Shown here piece after piece: positions 32,376 to 42,412 of a DNA stretch of 47,237 nt. Position 1 is the first letter of the stretch. The number at the start of each line of letters is the position of its first letter. Made by a program: the position numbers and the translations under genes. Source of the DNA: Alphaproteobacteria bacterium (lineage in GTDB: Bacteria > Pseudomonadota > Alphaproteobacteria > Rhodospirillales > Magnetovibrionaceae); NCBI GenBank assembly GCA_015231605.1, contig JADGBG010000010.1:1-47237 (forward strand), given 5' to 3'. The notes beneath the pieces are model-generated. The model ran no database searches. It had not been told where the DNA came from and saw only the letters and a list, made by a program, of their open reading frames with translations.

Positions 32376-33328
32376 TCCAGATCTTCCCACAATCGCCGCG
32401 CGGCGCGTTCGGCCGTATCCACGTCAAGCTCCATCATCATGTTGGGCGCATTGCGCCAATCGTAGTCCGCCGGGAAAACTTCGTCATAGCTTTTTTCGCC
32501 GCGCACGCTGCGACACTTCGGCCCCCACGGCGCGTAGTTGATTTCCCGGGACGGCCCGAACAGCCCCAGCGTCGGCGCGCCCGCCGCCGCCGCGACGTGC
32601 ATCAGGCCGGAATCGTTGCCGATGTACAACGCCGAACGGCGGATGCATGCGGCGATGGTCAGCAACGGAGCATCTCCGACCAGATTGAGCAACCGGTCTT
32701 TGGGCAGCGCGTCCAGGACGGGTTGCGCCATCTCGCGTTCCGATGAATGCGCGATCACCGCCACCCGGCCGCCGGGAAGAATGCCTCCGTCACCCGTCAG
32801 CCGCAACGCCAATTCCGCGAACCGTTCGGCGGGCCAGGTCTTGCCGGACCAGTTCGCCGTCGGGCCCAACGCCAAAACCGGCGCGCCGTCGGGGATCAGG
32901 CGCAAAGCCTCGGCGTCGTGTTCGGGCAGGGTCCAGAGCCGGGGCGCGGGCGGATCGTCCGCGCGCCCGACCAGCGACCCCATCGCCGTGACCCGGTGGT
33001 CGTATTTCTTGTTGGCCTTGCCCAGATGGATCTGCCGCTTGGCCGCGAGCAGGTAACTGAGCGGCGCGTTGCGCAAGTCCACCACCACCTCCCACAGGCG
33101 CGGGACGCATTGGAACCACATGTCCCACCAGTGCAGCGAGTGCTTGCGCTTGGGCAATTCGATGATGCGCTCCAAGCCCGGCACGCCTTGGAACAGGCCC
33201 GCCGGCACCGGGCCGCACACCACCGTCACCCGCGCGCCGGGATGGCGTTCCAGCATGTGCGCCAGCACGCCCGTGGACAACGCCGCGTCGCCCAACCGGT
33301 TGGAAGTGATGAACAGAATCCGGCGCAC
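32372..33328 (-). CDS. Glycosyltransferase family 9 (heptosyltransferase-like)
   Basis: The 318-residue GT-B protein opens with RRILFITSNRLGDAALSTG and has the donor-site block YIGNDSGLMHVAAAAGAPTL followed by GLFGPS, typical of ADP-heptose:LPS heptosyltransferases. The likely start is GTG at 33328, five nt after AGGGGG; a TTG one codon upstream is possible. It ends in ATGA overlap with the GT2 gene. The likely role is inner-core LPS synthesis; the sugar could differ from heptose. Confidence 0.9.
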   Translation of the reverse strand: MRRILFITSNRLGDAALSTGVLAHMLERHPGARVTVVCGPVPAGLFQGVPGLERIIELPKRKHSLHWWDMWFQCVPRLWEVVVDLRNAPLSYLLAAKRQIHLGKANKKYDHRVTAMGSLVGRADDPPAPRLWTLPEHDAEALRLIPDGAPVLALGPTANWSGKTWPAERFAELALRLTGDGGILPGGRVAVIAHSSEREMAQPVLDALPKDRLLNLVGDAPLLTIAACIRRSALYIGNDSGLMHVAAAAGAPTLGLFGPSREINYAPWGPKCRSVRGEKSYDEVFPADYDWRNAPNMMMELDVDTAERAARRLWEDLE

Positions 33329-33388
33329 CAATGCCCCCTTCGAAAACCTGCGTCTTTATACGGGGATGGGGCCGAGAATCCTAGGGCA

Positions 33389-33706
33389 TTAAACGGGATA
33401 GCGCGACAGCAACGCCAATACGGCGCACACGCTCAACGGCTGTTTTTTCATGTCGGGGCGTTGCTTGAGGAACTCCTCGAGCAGGGCTTCCAAGTGCCGG
33501 GCGTCCTGCAACGCACGCTCGCCGGTGGCGTCGTAGATCGGATCCTTGCCGTTGCGTTTGAGGATCGCGTTGGTCCCGGCCAGGGCGTGCGCCACGCCGG
33601 TCATGTAGACATCCAGAACCGCGCGCTGATCGACGGTCAGGTCCTGGCGCGCCAGGAACTGGTCCATGGGGGTGTCGAGCTTACCGGGATTTTTCTTGAA
33701 GAACAT
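33389..33706 (-). CDS. Hypothetical helical protein (105 aa), weakly Rap1a/Tai-like
   Basis: Not firmly recognised. The all-helical protein has VYMTGVAHALAGTN, then a helix-rich tail ending LALLSRYPV. This layout weakly recalls the Rap1a/Tai immunity fold, but no signal peptide or disulfide Cys pair is present, so assignment is tentative. It starts 3 nt after the membrane-protein gene stop and is thus likely coupled to it. The GT9 gene follows after about 60 nt. Confidence 0.6.
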   Translation of the reverse strand: MFFKKNPGKLDTPMDQFLARQDLTVDQRAVLDVYMTGVAHALAGTNAILKRNGKDPIYDATGERALQDARHLEALLEEFLKQRPDMKKQPLSVCAVLALLSRYPV

Positions 33707-33709
33707 GGC

Positions 33710-34291
33710 TCAGCGTCCCTCTCCACGATAGGCCTGGACGGCGGCGAAGATCTGTTCGGCGGTGGCGTCGACGCCCACGGGACTGATGTTGATCAGTTCA
33801 TACCCCGTGGCGGAGACGAGACCCTTCGCGGCGCCGGTCAGCACGCCGTCTCCTTCCAGGTACTGGGCCGCGTCCTCGACGGTCAGCACCACCCCCAGAA
33901 CGGGTTCCGCGGTGTCGCGCGCGTTGCCGCCGCTTTTGGTCAGCTTGACGTTGGCGATGTCGGCGATTTCCGCGCCGCGAACGGCCTCCCACGGGATGGT
34001 GTTGGGGCCGATGCGGGCGTCGAAAATTCCGGCGCCGGTGACGCGGACGATGGGCCCGCGCTTGCCGGTCTCATAGGTTTTGTAGGACTTGAACGACACG
34101 GTCGCCATGACGAAGAACACCGCCAGGCCGATGCCCAGCGGGACGATGGTGTCGGAACTCCACCCGGCATCCGCCGCGCCGCCGCGCGCGCGCCAGGCGA
34201 ACACCAGACCGCCCAGCGCGATCAGCGCCGTGGCGATCACGGCGATCAGGGCCTTGGTCACTTCCAGATGGGCTTCGAAGGGGGCGGGCAT
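33710..34291 (-). CDS. Two-TM membrane protein with PH-like cytosolic domain (STM3941-like)
   Basis: The 193-residue protein has two helices (about 13-33, LIAVIATALIALGGLVFAW, and about 48-66, IVPLGIGLAVFFVMATVSF), then a beta-rich PH-like part (RVTGAGIFDARIGPNTIPWE, AEIADIANVKLTK). The layout resembles the STM3941-type family. Role unknown, possibly envelope maintenance. It lies between the TSUP permease (15 nt) and the 105-residue gene (3 nt). Confidence 0.65.
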   Translation of the reverse strand: MPAPFEAHLEVTKALIAVIATALIALGGLVFAWRARGGAADAGWSSDTIVPLGIGLAVFFVMATVSFKSYKTYETGKRGPIVRVTGAGIFDARIGPNTIPWEAVRGAEIADIANVKLTKSGGNARDTAEPVLGVVLTVEDAAQYLEGDGVLTGAAKGLVSATGYELINISPVGVDATAEQIFAAVQAYRGEGR

Positions 34292-34306
34292 GGGCGGTCC
34301 TCCGGC

Positions 34307-35104
34307 TTAGGCGATCCACGTGCGTATCCAGATATGCAGAATGTTGTCGGGATCATCGTAGATCAGCTTGGCCGTGATCGCCAGCGACATGACCACCAGC
34401 ATTGGCCGAATCACCCCAGCGCCGTGTTTCATGGCGGTGTTGGCCCCCAGCCGCGCGCCCACCAGTTGGCCCGCCGCCATCACCAGGGCGGGAAGCCACA
34501 AGACATGTCCACCCACGGCGAACACCAAAAACGCCGCGAAGTTCGAGGTGAAGTTGACCACCTTGGTGTGCGCCGTGGCCTTGAGCATGTTGAAGCCCAG
34601 GATGGAGACGAAGGCCAGCGCCCAGAAACTGCCCGTCCCCGGCCCGAAAAAGCCGTCGTAAAACCCGATGCCGAGCCCGAACAGCATGTAAAACGGCCCC
34701 GTGTTCATCAGGTGATGACGATCGACGTGGCCGATGTTCGGACCGAAGGCGAAATACAGCGCCGCCGCGATCAGCAGGAACGGGATCAGCTGCATCATGA
34801 TGTCGGAAGACAGGCTCTGCACCGCCACCGCGCCGACGACGGATCCCGTGAACGTCCACGCCACGGCGGCCTTCATGGCGCGGAGGTCCACATGCCCACG
34901 CTTGGCGTAGGCGCGGGTCGCGGTGAACGATCCGAACATGGCCTGGGCCTTGTTGGTGGCCAGCGCCGCCACCGGGCCCATGCCGGTCGCCAGCAACGCC
35001 GGAACGGAGATCAGCCCCCCGCCCCCGGCGATGGCGTCCACGAACCCACCGGCGAGACCGGCGAGGAAGAGCAACGCCAAGACATCCAGGGCCATGGCGT
35101 CCAT
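34307..35104 (-). CDS. TSUP (TauE/SafE) family permease, co-transcribed with thiC
   Basis: The 265-residue inner-membrane protein has about eight hydrophobic helices and family blocks FVDAIAGGGGLISVPALLATG, NKAQAMFGSFTA and YDGFFGPGTGSF. TSUP members export or import sulfite, sulfoacetate or other organosulfur anions. It starts 8 nt after the thiC stop, with its GGAG ribosome site inside the thiC end, so it shares the TPP-riboswitch-controlled transcript. That suggests a thiamine-related cargo, which is inference. A second ATG three codons downstream is possible. Confidence 0.85.
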   Translation of the reverse strand: MDAMALDVLALLFLAGLAGGFVDAIAGGGGLISVPALLATGMGPVAALATNKAQAMFGSFTATRAYAKRGHVDLRAMKAAVAWTFTGSVVGAVAVQSLSSDIMMQLIPFLLIAAALYFAFGPNIGHVDRHHLMNTGPFYMLFGLGIGFYDGFFGPGTGSFWALAFVSILGFNMLKATAHTKVVNFTSNFAAFLVFAVGGHVLWLPALVMAAGQLVGARLGANTAMKHGAGVIRPMLVVMSLAITAKLIYDDPDNILHIWIRTWIA

Positions 35105-35112
35105 GGCTGGAT

Positions 35113-37072
<1,960 letters not shown>

Positions 37073-37124
37073 TGTTGCGGTGAATGTGGAGAGTCCCGAC
37101 GCAAACGTCAAGGGCCGGAAACGT

Positions 37125-37340
37125 TCAGCGCGGCGCCTTGCAGATGGTGCGTCCCAGATCGGTGACGCTGGCCTTGTCGAATCCGGCGCCGAAGGGCTTG
37201 AGGGTCAGCCAGCCAGAATCCTTGCATTCGTGCAAGGTGCGGAACAGCAACGTCCCGTCGTCTTCGGCCGGGACCGCGATGTCCCCGGACTGCATGATCA
37301 ATTCCAGAAGCAAGCGTTGTTGTGGCAAGGCTGTAGGCAT
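37125..37340 (-). CDS. Hypothetical small protein (71 aa)
   Basis: Not recognised. The predicted 71-residue soluble protein has a short helix (PTALPQQRLLLELIM), a strand pair (GTLLFRTLHECKDSGWL) and a C-terminal DLGRTIC. This pattern resembles a small winged-helix-like fold (a helix, then a LKPFG wing), but too weakly to name. The ribosome site is weak. It sits just upstream of the thiC riboswitch, on the same strand. Confidence 0.5.
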   Translation of the reverse strand: MPTALPQQRLLLELIMQSGDIAVPAEDDGTLLFRTLHECKDSGWLTLKPFGAGFDKASVTDLGRTICKAPR

Positions 37341-37550
37341 GGTTTAACGGCCCCAAACTGTCATCGTCTGCGCATAAGATGGGGTGCATCATGGTTTTGC
37401 GCCGGACCATTTGCAACAAAAAACTCCCATCCTAATACGTTTGGACGAACGATCCCCGCGATCGGGGGCGGCCGGGGGGATTGACGTTGGCCAAAACCGC
37501 CCCGATGGTGTAGAAGCCCTGGCCAAAGACATTCAAACAGGAGAACGCAC

Positions 37551-37871
37551 ATGTCCGATTCCGTCGCCGCCTCGCACATCCTGCTGATGTACGCCGGCTC
37601 CATGCGCTCCAGCGCGACCCGCTCCAAGGACGAAGCCCTGGCGCAGATCGAAGACCTCAAGTCCCAACTGGACGGCGGCGCGGATTTCGCGGCGCTGGCG
37701 AAGGATCACTCGGACTGCCCGTCGGGCTCCGGTGGCGGCGCGCTGGGCACGTTCGGCCGCGGCCAGATGGTCAAGGAATTCGAGGACGCGACCTTCTCCA
37801 TGGACGTCGGCGACGTCAGCGGCGTGGTGGAAACCGCGTTCGGCTACCACCTGATCAAGCGCACGTCCTGA
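37551..37871 (+). CDS. Parvulin-type peptidyl-prolyl cis-trans isomerase
   Basis: The 106-residue protein is a single PpiC/parvulin domain (SHILLMY, DFAALAKDHSDCPSGSGGGA, LGTFGRGQMVKEFEDATF, ETAFGYHLIKRT). No signal peptide, so it should be cytoplasmic and act as a stand-alone isomerase like E. coli PpiC. The ATG has a CAGGAG site. Atm1-type exporter gene starts 28 nt later and may be co-transcribed. Confidence 0.93.
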   Translation: MSDSVAASHILLMYAGSMRSSATRSKDEALAQIEDLKSQLDGGADFAALAKDHSDCPSGSGGGALGTFGRGQMVKEFEDATFSMDVGDVSGVVETAFGYHLIKRTS

Positions 37872-37899
37872 TCCGACGTCACCAGCCCTCGCCCGCGTC

Positions 37900-39735
37900 A
37901 TGAGAGGCATGCGAGACCGCACCCCCCGTCCGCAATCGTCCGGCGACCGCGACGATTGGCGCACCATTCGCACGCTGCTGCCGTACCTTTGGCCAGCCGG
38001 GCGGTGGGACTTGCGCGGGCGGGTGGTGGTCGCCATGGTCCTGCTGCTGGCGGCCAAGGGCATGACGGTGCTGGTGCCGGTCATCCTCAAGCACGCGGTG
38101 GACGATCTCAGTTCCACCAGCATGGCGGCGGGATTGGCCGCGGTGCCGGTGGCGCTTTTGGTGGCGTACGGACTGGCGCGGATCTTCTCCTTGGCGTTTC
38201 GCGAACTGCAAGCCGCGATCTTCGCCAACGTCACCCACTACGCGATCCGCGAAACGGCGTTGAGAACCTTTCGTCATCTGCACGGCCTGTCGCTGCGTTT
38301 TCACCTGGAACGCCAGACCGGGGGGTTGTCGCGTACCATTGAGCGCGGCTCGCGCGGGATCGAATTCCTGTTGCGCATGATGCTGTTCAACATCGTGCCG
38401 ACCATCGTGGAAATCGCCATGGTGGGCGCGCTGCTGTGGGTGATGCTGAGTCCCTGGTTCGCGGGGGCGACGCTGGCGACCATTCTGGCCTACGTGGCGT
38501 GGACGGTGGCGCTGACCAACTGGCGCACGCGCTTTCGCCGGGAAATGAACGAAAACGATTCCCGCGCCCACACCAAGGCGATCGACTCGCTGCTCAACTA
38601 TGAAACGGTCAAGTATTTCGGCAACGAAGACCACGAGGCACGGCGCTTCGACGAAGGGTTGGCGGGCTACGAGTTGGCGGCGATCAAGTCCAAGACCTCG
38701 CTGGCGGTTCTCAACACCGGCCAGGGCGCGATCATCGCGGTGGGCGTCACGGCGGTGATGCTGATGGCCGCCTTCGGGGTCGAGGCCGGCGACATGACGG
38801 TGGGCGACTTCGTGCTGGTCAACACGTACCTGTTGCAGCTCTACCTGCCGCTGAATTTTCTGGGCTCGGCTTATCGGGAAATCAAGCATTCCCTGACCGA
38901 CATGGAAGACATGTTCACCCTGCTGAACGCGCCGAAGGACGTCACCGACGCCCCGGACGCCCCCGCACTGGACGTTTCCGGCGGCGCCGCCGTGGCGTTC
39001 GAGGGCGTGGATTTCGCTTACGATCCCCGCCGCCGGGTGCTCAAGGACGTGTCGTTCCGGGTGGAGGCGGGCAAGAGCGTCGCCATCGTCGGCGCGTCGG
39101 GGGCCGGGAAATCCACCATCTCGCGGCTGTTGTTCCGCTTTTACGACGTCGATGCCGGGCGCGTCGCCATCGACGGCCAGGACATCCGCGCGGTGACCCA
39201 GGCCAGCTTGCGCGCCGCCATCGGCATCGTCCCGCAGGACACGGTGCTGTTCAACGACACCATTTATTACAACATCGCCTATGGCCGCCCCACCGCCACG
39301 CCCGGCGAGGTCGAGGCGGCGGCCCAACTCGCCCACATCCACGATTTCGTCCTGTCGCTGCCCGATGGCTATGACACGGTGGTGGGCGAACGGGGCCTGA
39401 AGCTGTCAGGCGGGGAAAAACAGCGCGTCGCCATCGCGCGCACCATCCTGAAGGATCCGCGCATCCTGCTGTTCGACGAAGCCACCTCGGCGCTGGACAC
39501 GCACACGGAAAAGGAAATCCAGGCCGCGCTCAGGGACGTGGCGGCGGGCCGCACCACGTTGATGATCGCGCACCGCCTGTCCACAGTGGTGGACGCGGAC
39601 GAGATCTTGGTGCTGGACCACGGCGAAATCCGCGAACGCGGCCGCCATGCGGAATTGTTGGAACGACGCGGACTTTACGCCGCCATGTGGGCGCGCCAGT
39701 TGGAAGCCCGCGAGGCCGAAGAGGTCCCGGCGTGA
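37900..39735 (+). CDS. Atm1-type ABC exporter (ABCB7/heavy-metal tolerance family)
   Basis: The 611-residue half-transporter has six TM helices (about 40-320) with the family block LNYETVKYFGNE and the glutathione-site LNTGQGAII. The nucleotide-binding domain has Walker A GASGAGKS, signature LSGGEKQRVAIAR and Walker B ILLFDEATSALD. It works as a homodimer exporting glutathione-linked metal or polysulfide species. An in-frame ATG three codons later is possible; no clear ribosome site is seen for either. It follows the parvulin gene. Confidence 0.93.
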   Translation: MRGMRDRTPRPQSSGDRDDWRTIRTLLPYLWPAGRWDLRGRVVVAMVLLLAAKGMTVLVPVILKHAVDDLSSTSMAAGLAAVPVALLVAYGLARIFSLAFRELQAAIFANVTHYAIRETALRTFRHLHGLSLRFHLERQTGGLSRTIERGSRGIEFLLRMMLFNIVPTIVEIAMVGALLWVMLSPWFAGATLATILAYVAWTVALTNWRTRFRREMNENDSRAHTKAIDSLLNYETVKYFGNEDHEARRFDEGLAGYELAAIKSKTSLAVLNTGQGAIIAVGVTAVMLMAAFGVEAGDMTVGDFVLVNTYLLQLYLPLNFLGSAYREIKHSLTDMEDMFTLLNAPKDVTDAPDAPALDVSGGAAVAFEGVDFAYDPRRRVLKDVSFRVEAGKSVAIVGASGAGKSTISRLLFRFYDVDAGRVAIDGQDIRAVTQASLRAAIGIVPQDTVLFNDTIYYNIAYGRPTATPGEVEAAAQLAHIHDFVLSLPDGYDTVVGERGLKLSGGEKQRVAIARTILKDPRILLFDEATSALDTHTEKEIQAALRDVAAGRTTLMIAHRLSTVVDADEILVLDHGEIRERGRHAELLERRGLYAAMWARQLEAREAEEVPA

Positions 39736-39783
39736 CGGACTTTCGGAACTTCCGCTGGCAAACGGACGGCGCGCCGCTCTGAC

Positions 39784-40278
39784 TCACATCATGGACATGG
39801 ACGGCATGCGGCGGTCCCTGCCATCCACCTGCTTTTCCTTACGCCGACGGTCGGGACCAAAAAAATTGTGGGTTTTGACGAACACGCGGTTGTGTTCGAT
39901 GATGGCGCGAATGCGGGCGTACAGGCTCTTCGCCGAAATCGGCTTGGCCAGATATTCGGTCATGCCGGCGTCGCGCGCGGTGCAGACGTGATGGATTTCG
40001 GTGAAGGCCGTCACCACGATCACCGGAATGAAAGGATTGGCGCTGTTTTCGCTGTCGCGCACGGCCGTCAGGAATTTCAACGCATCCAGATCCGGAGCCC
40101 AGTCCAGCAAAATGATGTCGTATTGGCCCTTGGAAAACAGTTCGAGCCCTTCGGCCAAGGAACCGACCCGGTCCTGGCGGGCGACGCCCAAGTGGTTCAA
40201 CACGTCGCCCATCAGGCGGCGCATGAATTGATGCTTTTCGACGATCAGAATCTCCAGACCGCTCAAATTGTACCCCAT
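39784..40278 (-). CDS. Single-domain response regulator with GPDRR tail
   Basis: The 164-residue protein is a receiver domain (about 8-130): phosphoacceptor Asp in IILLDWAP, Thr in VVTAFTE, Lys in LAKPIS. The first acidic pair is reduced to Glu-Lys (VEKHQFMRR), where most receivers have Asp-Asp or Glu-Asp. After it comes a basic tail with FFGPDRRRK, also found in the regulator at 46197. No output domain. ATG 40278 follows GGAGGG. It is not next to a kinase. Confidence 0.85.
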   Translation of the reverse strand: MGYNLSGLEILIVEKHQFMRRLMGDVLNHLGVARQDRVGSLAEGLELFSKGQYDIILLDWAPDLDALKFLTAVRDSENSANPFIPVIVVTAFTEIHHVCTARDAGMTEYLAKPISAKSLYARIRAIIEHNRVFVKTHNFFGPDRRRKEKQVDGRDRRMPSMSMM

Positions 40279-40394
40279 GGAACCCTCCGCTTTGCGGTTC
40301 ACCCCAATGCATTAAAGACGATGGTATGCAGGAGGGGGTGATTTGCAATTCTTTTGTGGAAAATCCCGGATCACATTGTCGTGAGCGCAGGGGC

Positions 40395-40997
40395 TCACAC
40401 GAAATCGGGGCCGTGGATCCAGGCCACAAGGGACTGACGCAGACCGCCGACGACCGGCGCGACCCGGTGCAGCGTGGTGGCGGCGAAGGCCACGGCCGTT
40501 CCCCGTTCTTTCGGCGCCTGGAACGGGCGGCCGTCGGCGTTCAATTCCAGCTCGCCGCCGACGTAGGCTTCGGGCGCGCTCAACTGCACCGAAAGGGTCA
40601 GCTTGCGCCGCCCCGCCACCGGACCGCGACCGCGATCGATGTGCCAATCGTAATGGTGCCCAGGGCCGTAGGCCGCCAGTTGCAGCTGTTCTTCGAACCC
40701 GTCCAGGGCGTAGCGGAACAGATCCCGGTTGGCGTCCGCCGCCAGCCGGGTCATGCGGGCGTGGACCCAGTCCAGGTCGTCCCGATCGGGAATCCACACC
40801 AGGGTGGACTTGCGGACGTTGTGGTCGAAGCGATCGACCACCAGACCGCCGTCGCTTTGATCCAGGTCGGCGAAAAGCGCGACAAGGCGCTCGCACTCGT
40901 CGTCGCTGAACGCGTGGGGATAAACGCACCAATACTGCGGCGGTTTGCCCCGGCCCGTACCGGACGGGGGCTGCCAGGACGCGGACGCCAAGGCCAT
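40395..40997 (-). CDS. 2-oxoglutarate/Fe(II) dioxygenase (prolyl 4-hydroxylase type)
   Basis: The 200-residue double-stranded beta-helix protein has iron ligands in HYDWHIDRG (H-x-D pattern) and a distal His in TTLHRVAPVVGG, with the 2-oxoglutarate-binding Arg in GLRQSLVAWI. The N-terminal SDDECERLVAL helix is typical of the P4Hc group. It would hydroxylate a protein or small molecule; the substrate is unknown. The ATG has a GAAGG site. Confidence 0.88.
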   Translation of the reverse strand: MALASASWQPPSGTGRGKPPQYWCVYPHAFSDDECERLVALFADLDQSDGGLVVDRFDHNVRKSTLVWIPDRDDLDWVHARMTRLAADANRDLFRYALDGFEEQLQLAAYGPGHHYDWHIDRGRGPVAGRRKLTLSVQLSAPEAYVGGELELNADGRPFQAPKERGTAVAFAATTLHRVAPVVGGLRQSLVAWIHGPDFV

Positions 40998-41089
40998 GGC
41001 GCGAAACCTTCACCAAACCGCGCCAGACGCGCGGCGCAGCGTCTATACGCCCAAACCACCGCTTTGGATAGAGAGATTCGCGCCAAACT

Positions 41090-41575
41090 TCAGGCCAGGT
41101 CCTCGACCACCCACTTGGTCACCAACGCGGTGGCCCGGGCGCATTGGTCGCCGCGTTGGTCGGAAAATCCTTTGTATTCCTCCGGCTTCCACATGTTCCA
41201 GGTCTTGCCGGTGAATTCCTGCTGCAAATGTTCGCAGGTGACGCCGCCGAATTCCGCCTTGAAGCGTTCGACCAACTTGCGCCCGGCATTGAAGTTGGCC
41301 ATGCCGCGCCCCTTGTCGAGCTTGTCGGCGTCGCGGCCCTTCTTCGCGCCCAAAGCCAACAGCCCGCCGGTGAGCGCGCCGCACGCCCCCTCCCCCATCA
41401 ACCCGCCGCCGCCGGAAAGTCCGTGACTGGCCTTGATGGTCTCGTCGGTGACCAGGCCGACCGTGTTCTTGACGGCCGTCAGGACGCACTGCGGACAGCA
41501 GCCGTATTTGACGTCCAGCTCAAAGGCCTCGTCCGCGGCCTTTTGCGCCAGGGCTTCCTTGTCGGGGTTGGTCAC
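41090..41575 (-). CDS. C_GCAxxG_C_C family redox protein
   Basis: The 161-residue protein carries a CCPQC cluster (about 26-30), the family motif GACGALTGGLLALG (about 64-77), a Cys in GVTCEHL and a late Cys in GDQCARA. The family is often next to redox or metal proteins; some members are membrane-associated and likely bind iron-sulfur clusters. It starts with GTG at 41575 after AAGGAG. No signal peptide. Confidence 0.85.
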   Translation of the reverse strand: MTNPDKEALAQKAADEAFELDVKYGCCPQCVLTAVKNTVGLVTDETIKASHGLSGGGGLMGEGACGALTGGLLALGAKKGRDADKLDKGRGMANFNAGRKLVERFKAEFGGVTCEHLQQEFTGKTWNMWKPEEYKGFSDQRGDQCARATALVTKWVVEDLA

Positions 41576-41650
41576 GGCGAACTCCTTCCGGGCGGCTTCA
41601 TATTAGGGAATCTTAAAATACCACCACGGGAAAGGAAAGACCCGCGAACG

Positions 41651-41681
41651 ACGAAAGGGCCGCGCGCGGCGGCCCTTTCGT
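41651..41681 (-). terminator. Hairpin after the 45-codon gene
   Basis: ACGAAAGGGCC (41651-41661) and GGCCCTTTCGT (41671-41681) are perfect 11-base arms. On the minus strand only a weak T-rich tail follows. It lies 41 nt after the stop of the 45-codon gene. Confidence 0.55.
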
Positions 41682-41722
41682 CTGGATTGCGGCGTCCGGA
41701 AAGCGGACGCACTGTGCCACCG

Positions 41723-41860
41723 TCACATGAAGGCGCGGACGCACGCCAACGCCAGCACATGGCAGAGGCTCAGGAAAAAACGGTGACCGGGATGCGAACG
41801 CACGCAATGGAACCGTGGGTTCTGGCGCGCCGCGATGGTCACCACATGGCCGTATACCAT
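41723..41860 (-). CDS. Small His/Cys-rich protein (45 aa) with own promoter
   Basis: A 46-codon frame on the minus strand starts at ATG 41860 directly behind a good ribosome site (AAAGGATAGC). It encodes a basic peptide with three Cys and five His, with a hydrophobic C-terminal half (FFLSLCHVLALACVRAFM). A promoter (41909-41938) and a hairpin (41651) frame it. A small membrane-associated peptide is possible; alternatively the transcript is a regulatory RNA. Not recognised. Confidence 0.5.
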   Translation of the reverse strand: MVYGHVVTIAARQNPRFHCVRSHPGHRFFLSLCHVLALACVRAFM

Positions 41861-41908
41861 GGCGCTATCCTTTCTGGACTGTTGCGGTCACTTCTGGGAC
41901 CAACCGTC

Positions 41909-41938
41909 AGTATAGCAGATTTTCGCCCGGTTCGACAA
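41909..41938 (-). promoter_or_regulatory. Putative sigma-70 promoter of the 45-codon gene
   Basis: On the minus strand TTGTCG (41938-41933), 18 nt, then TATACT (41914-41909). The -10 is five of six matches to TATAAT; the -35 is four of six to TTGACA. Start of transcription would be near 41902, about 42 nt before the ATG. Confidence 0.5.
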
Positions 41939-41950
41939 ACGCGCGTCGGC

Positions 41951-42247
41951 TCAGGTGCTCGGCCCCGGCCGATCGCGGGTGTCCAAAGGATTGTGCGGCT
42001 CGTCCTCGGCCTTTTTGCGCCGGATCAGGATGTCGCCGTTGGGCAGGATTTCCGGCGCATCGTAGGTCGGCAGATCCTTGACGAACTGACCGAACGACTT
42101 CATCAGCAACTCCATCGAATCCAGCAGCGCGCGCAATTCCTCGCGCGGGATGGGGGGGATGGGCGCGTCTTCCGCCCGCACGGGCGTGACGGCCGCGAGG
42201 ACGACGAAACCGGCCCCCAGGACCGTTGCAATCAACCGCTTGTTCAT
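41951..42247 (-). CDS. Small secreted protein (98 aa)
   Basis: Signal peptide (LIATVLGAGFVVLAAVTPVRA) followed by a short helical mature part (REELRALLDSMELLMKSFGQ) and a strand EILPNGDILIRRKK. Cleavage near residue 25. Similar small periplasmic proteins are common in Rhodospirillales; function unknown. The start has a GGGAG site. It diverges from gyrA. Confidence 0.7.
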   Translation of the reverse strand: MNKRLIATVLGAGFVVLAAVTPVRAEDAPIPPIPREELRALLDSMELLMKSFGQFVKDLPTYDAPEILPNGDILIRRKKAEDEPHNPLDTRDRPGPST

Positions 42248-42412
42248 CGGGAACTCCCATCGTGTTGCGAGGGCTCAGCATAGCACAAATCCGCATCCGC
42301 CACGCGGTTGTTTCGGGGGGGCTAAAATGCTAAGTTCAACGGGTCTGGAGCGGTCTGGCGTGGCCGCTCTCTTCGCACGCCAATTTATTGAATTCACAGG
42401 GAATTTTTTTAT

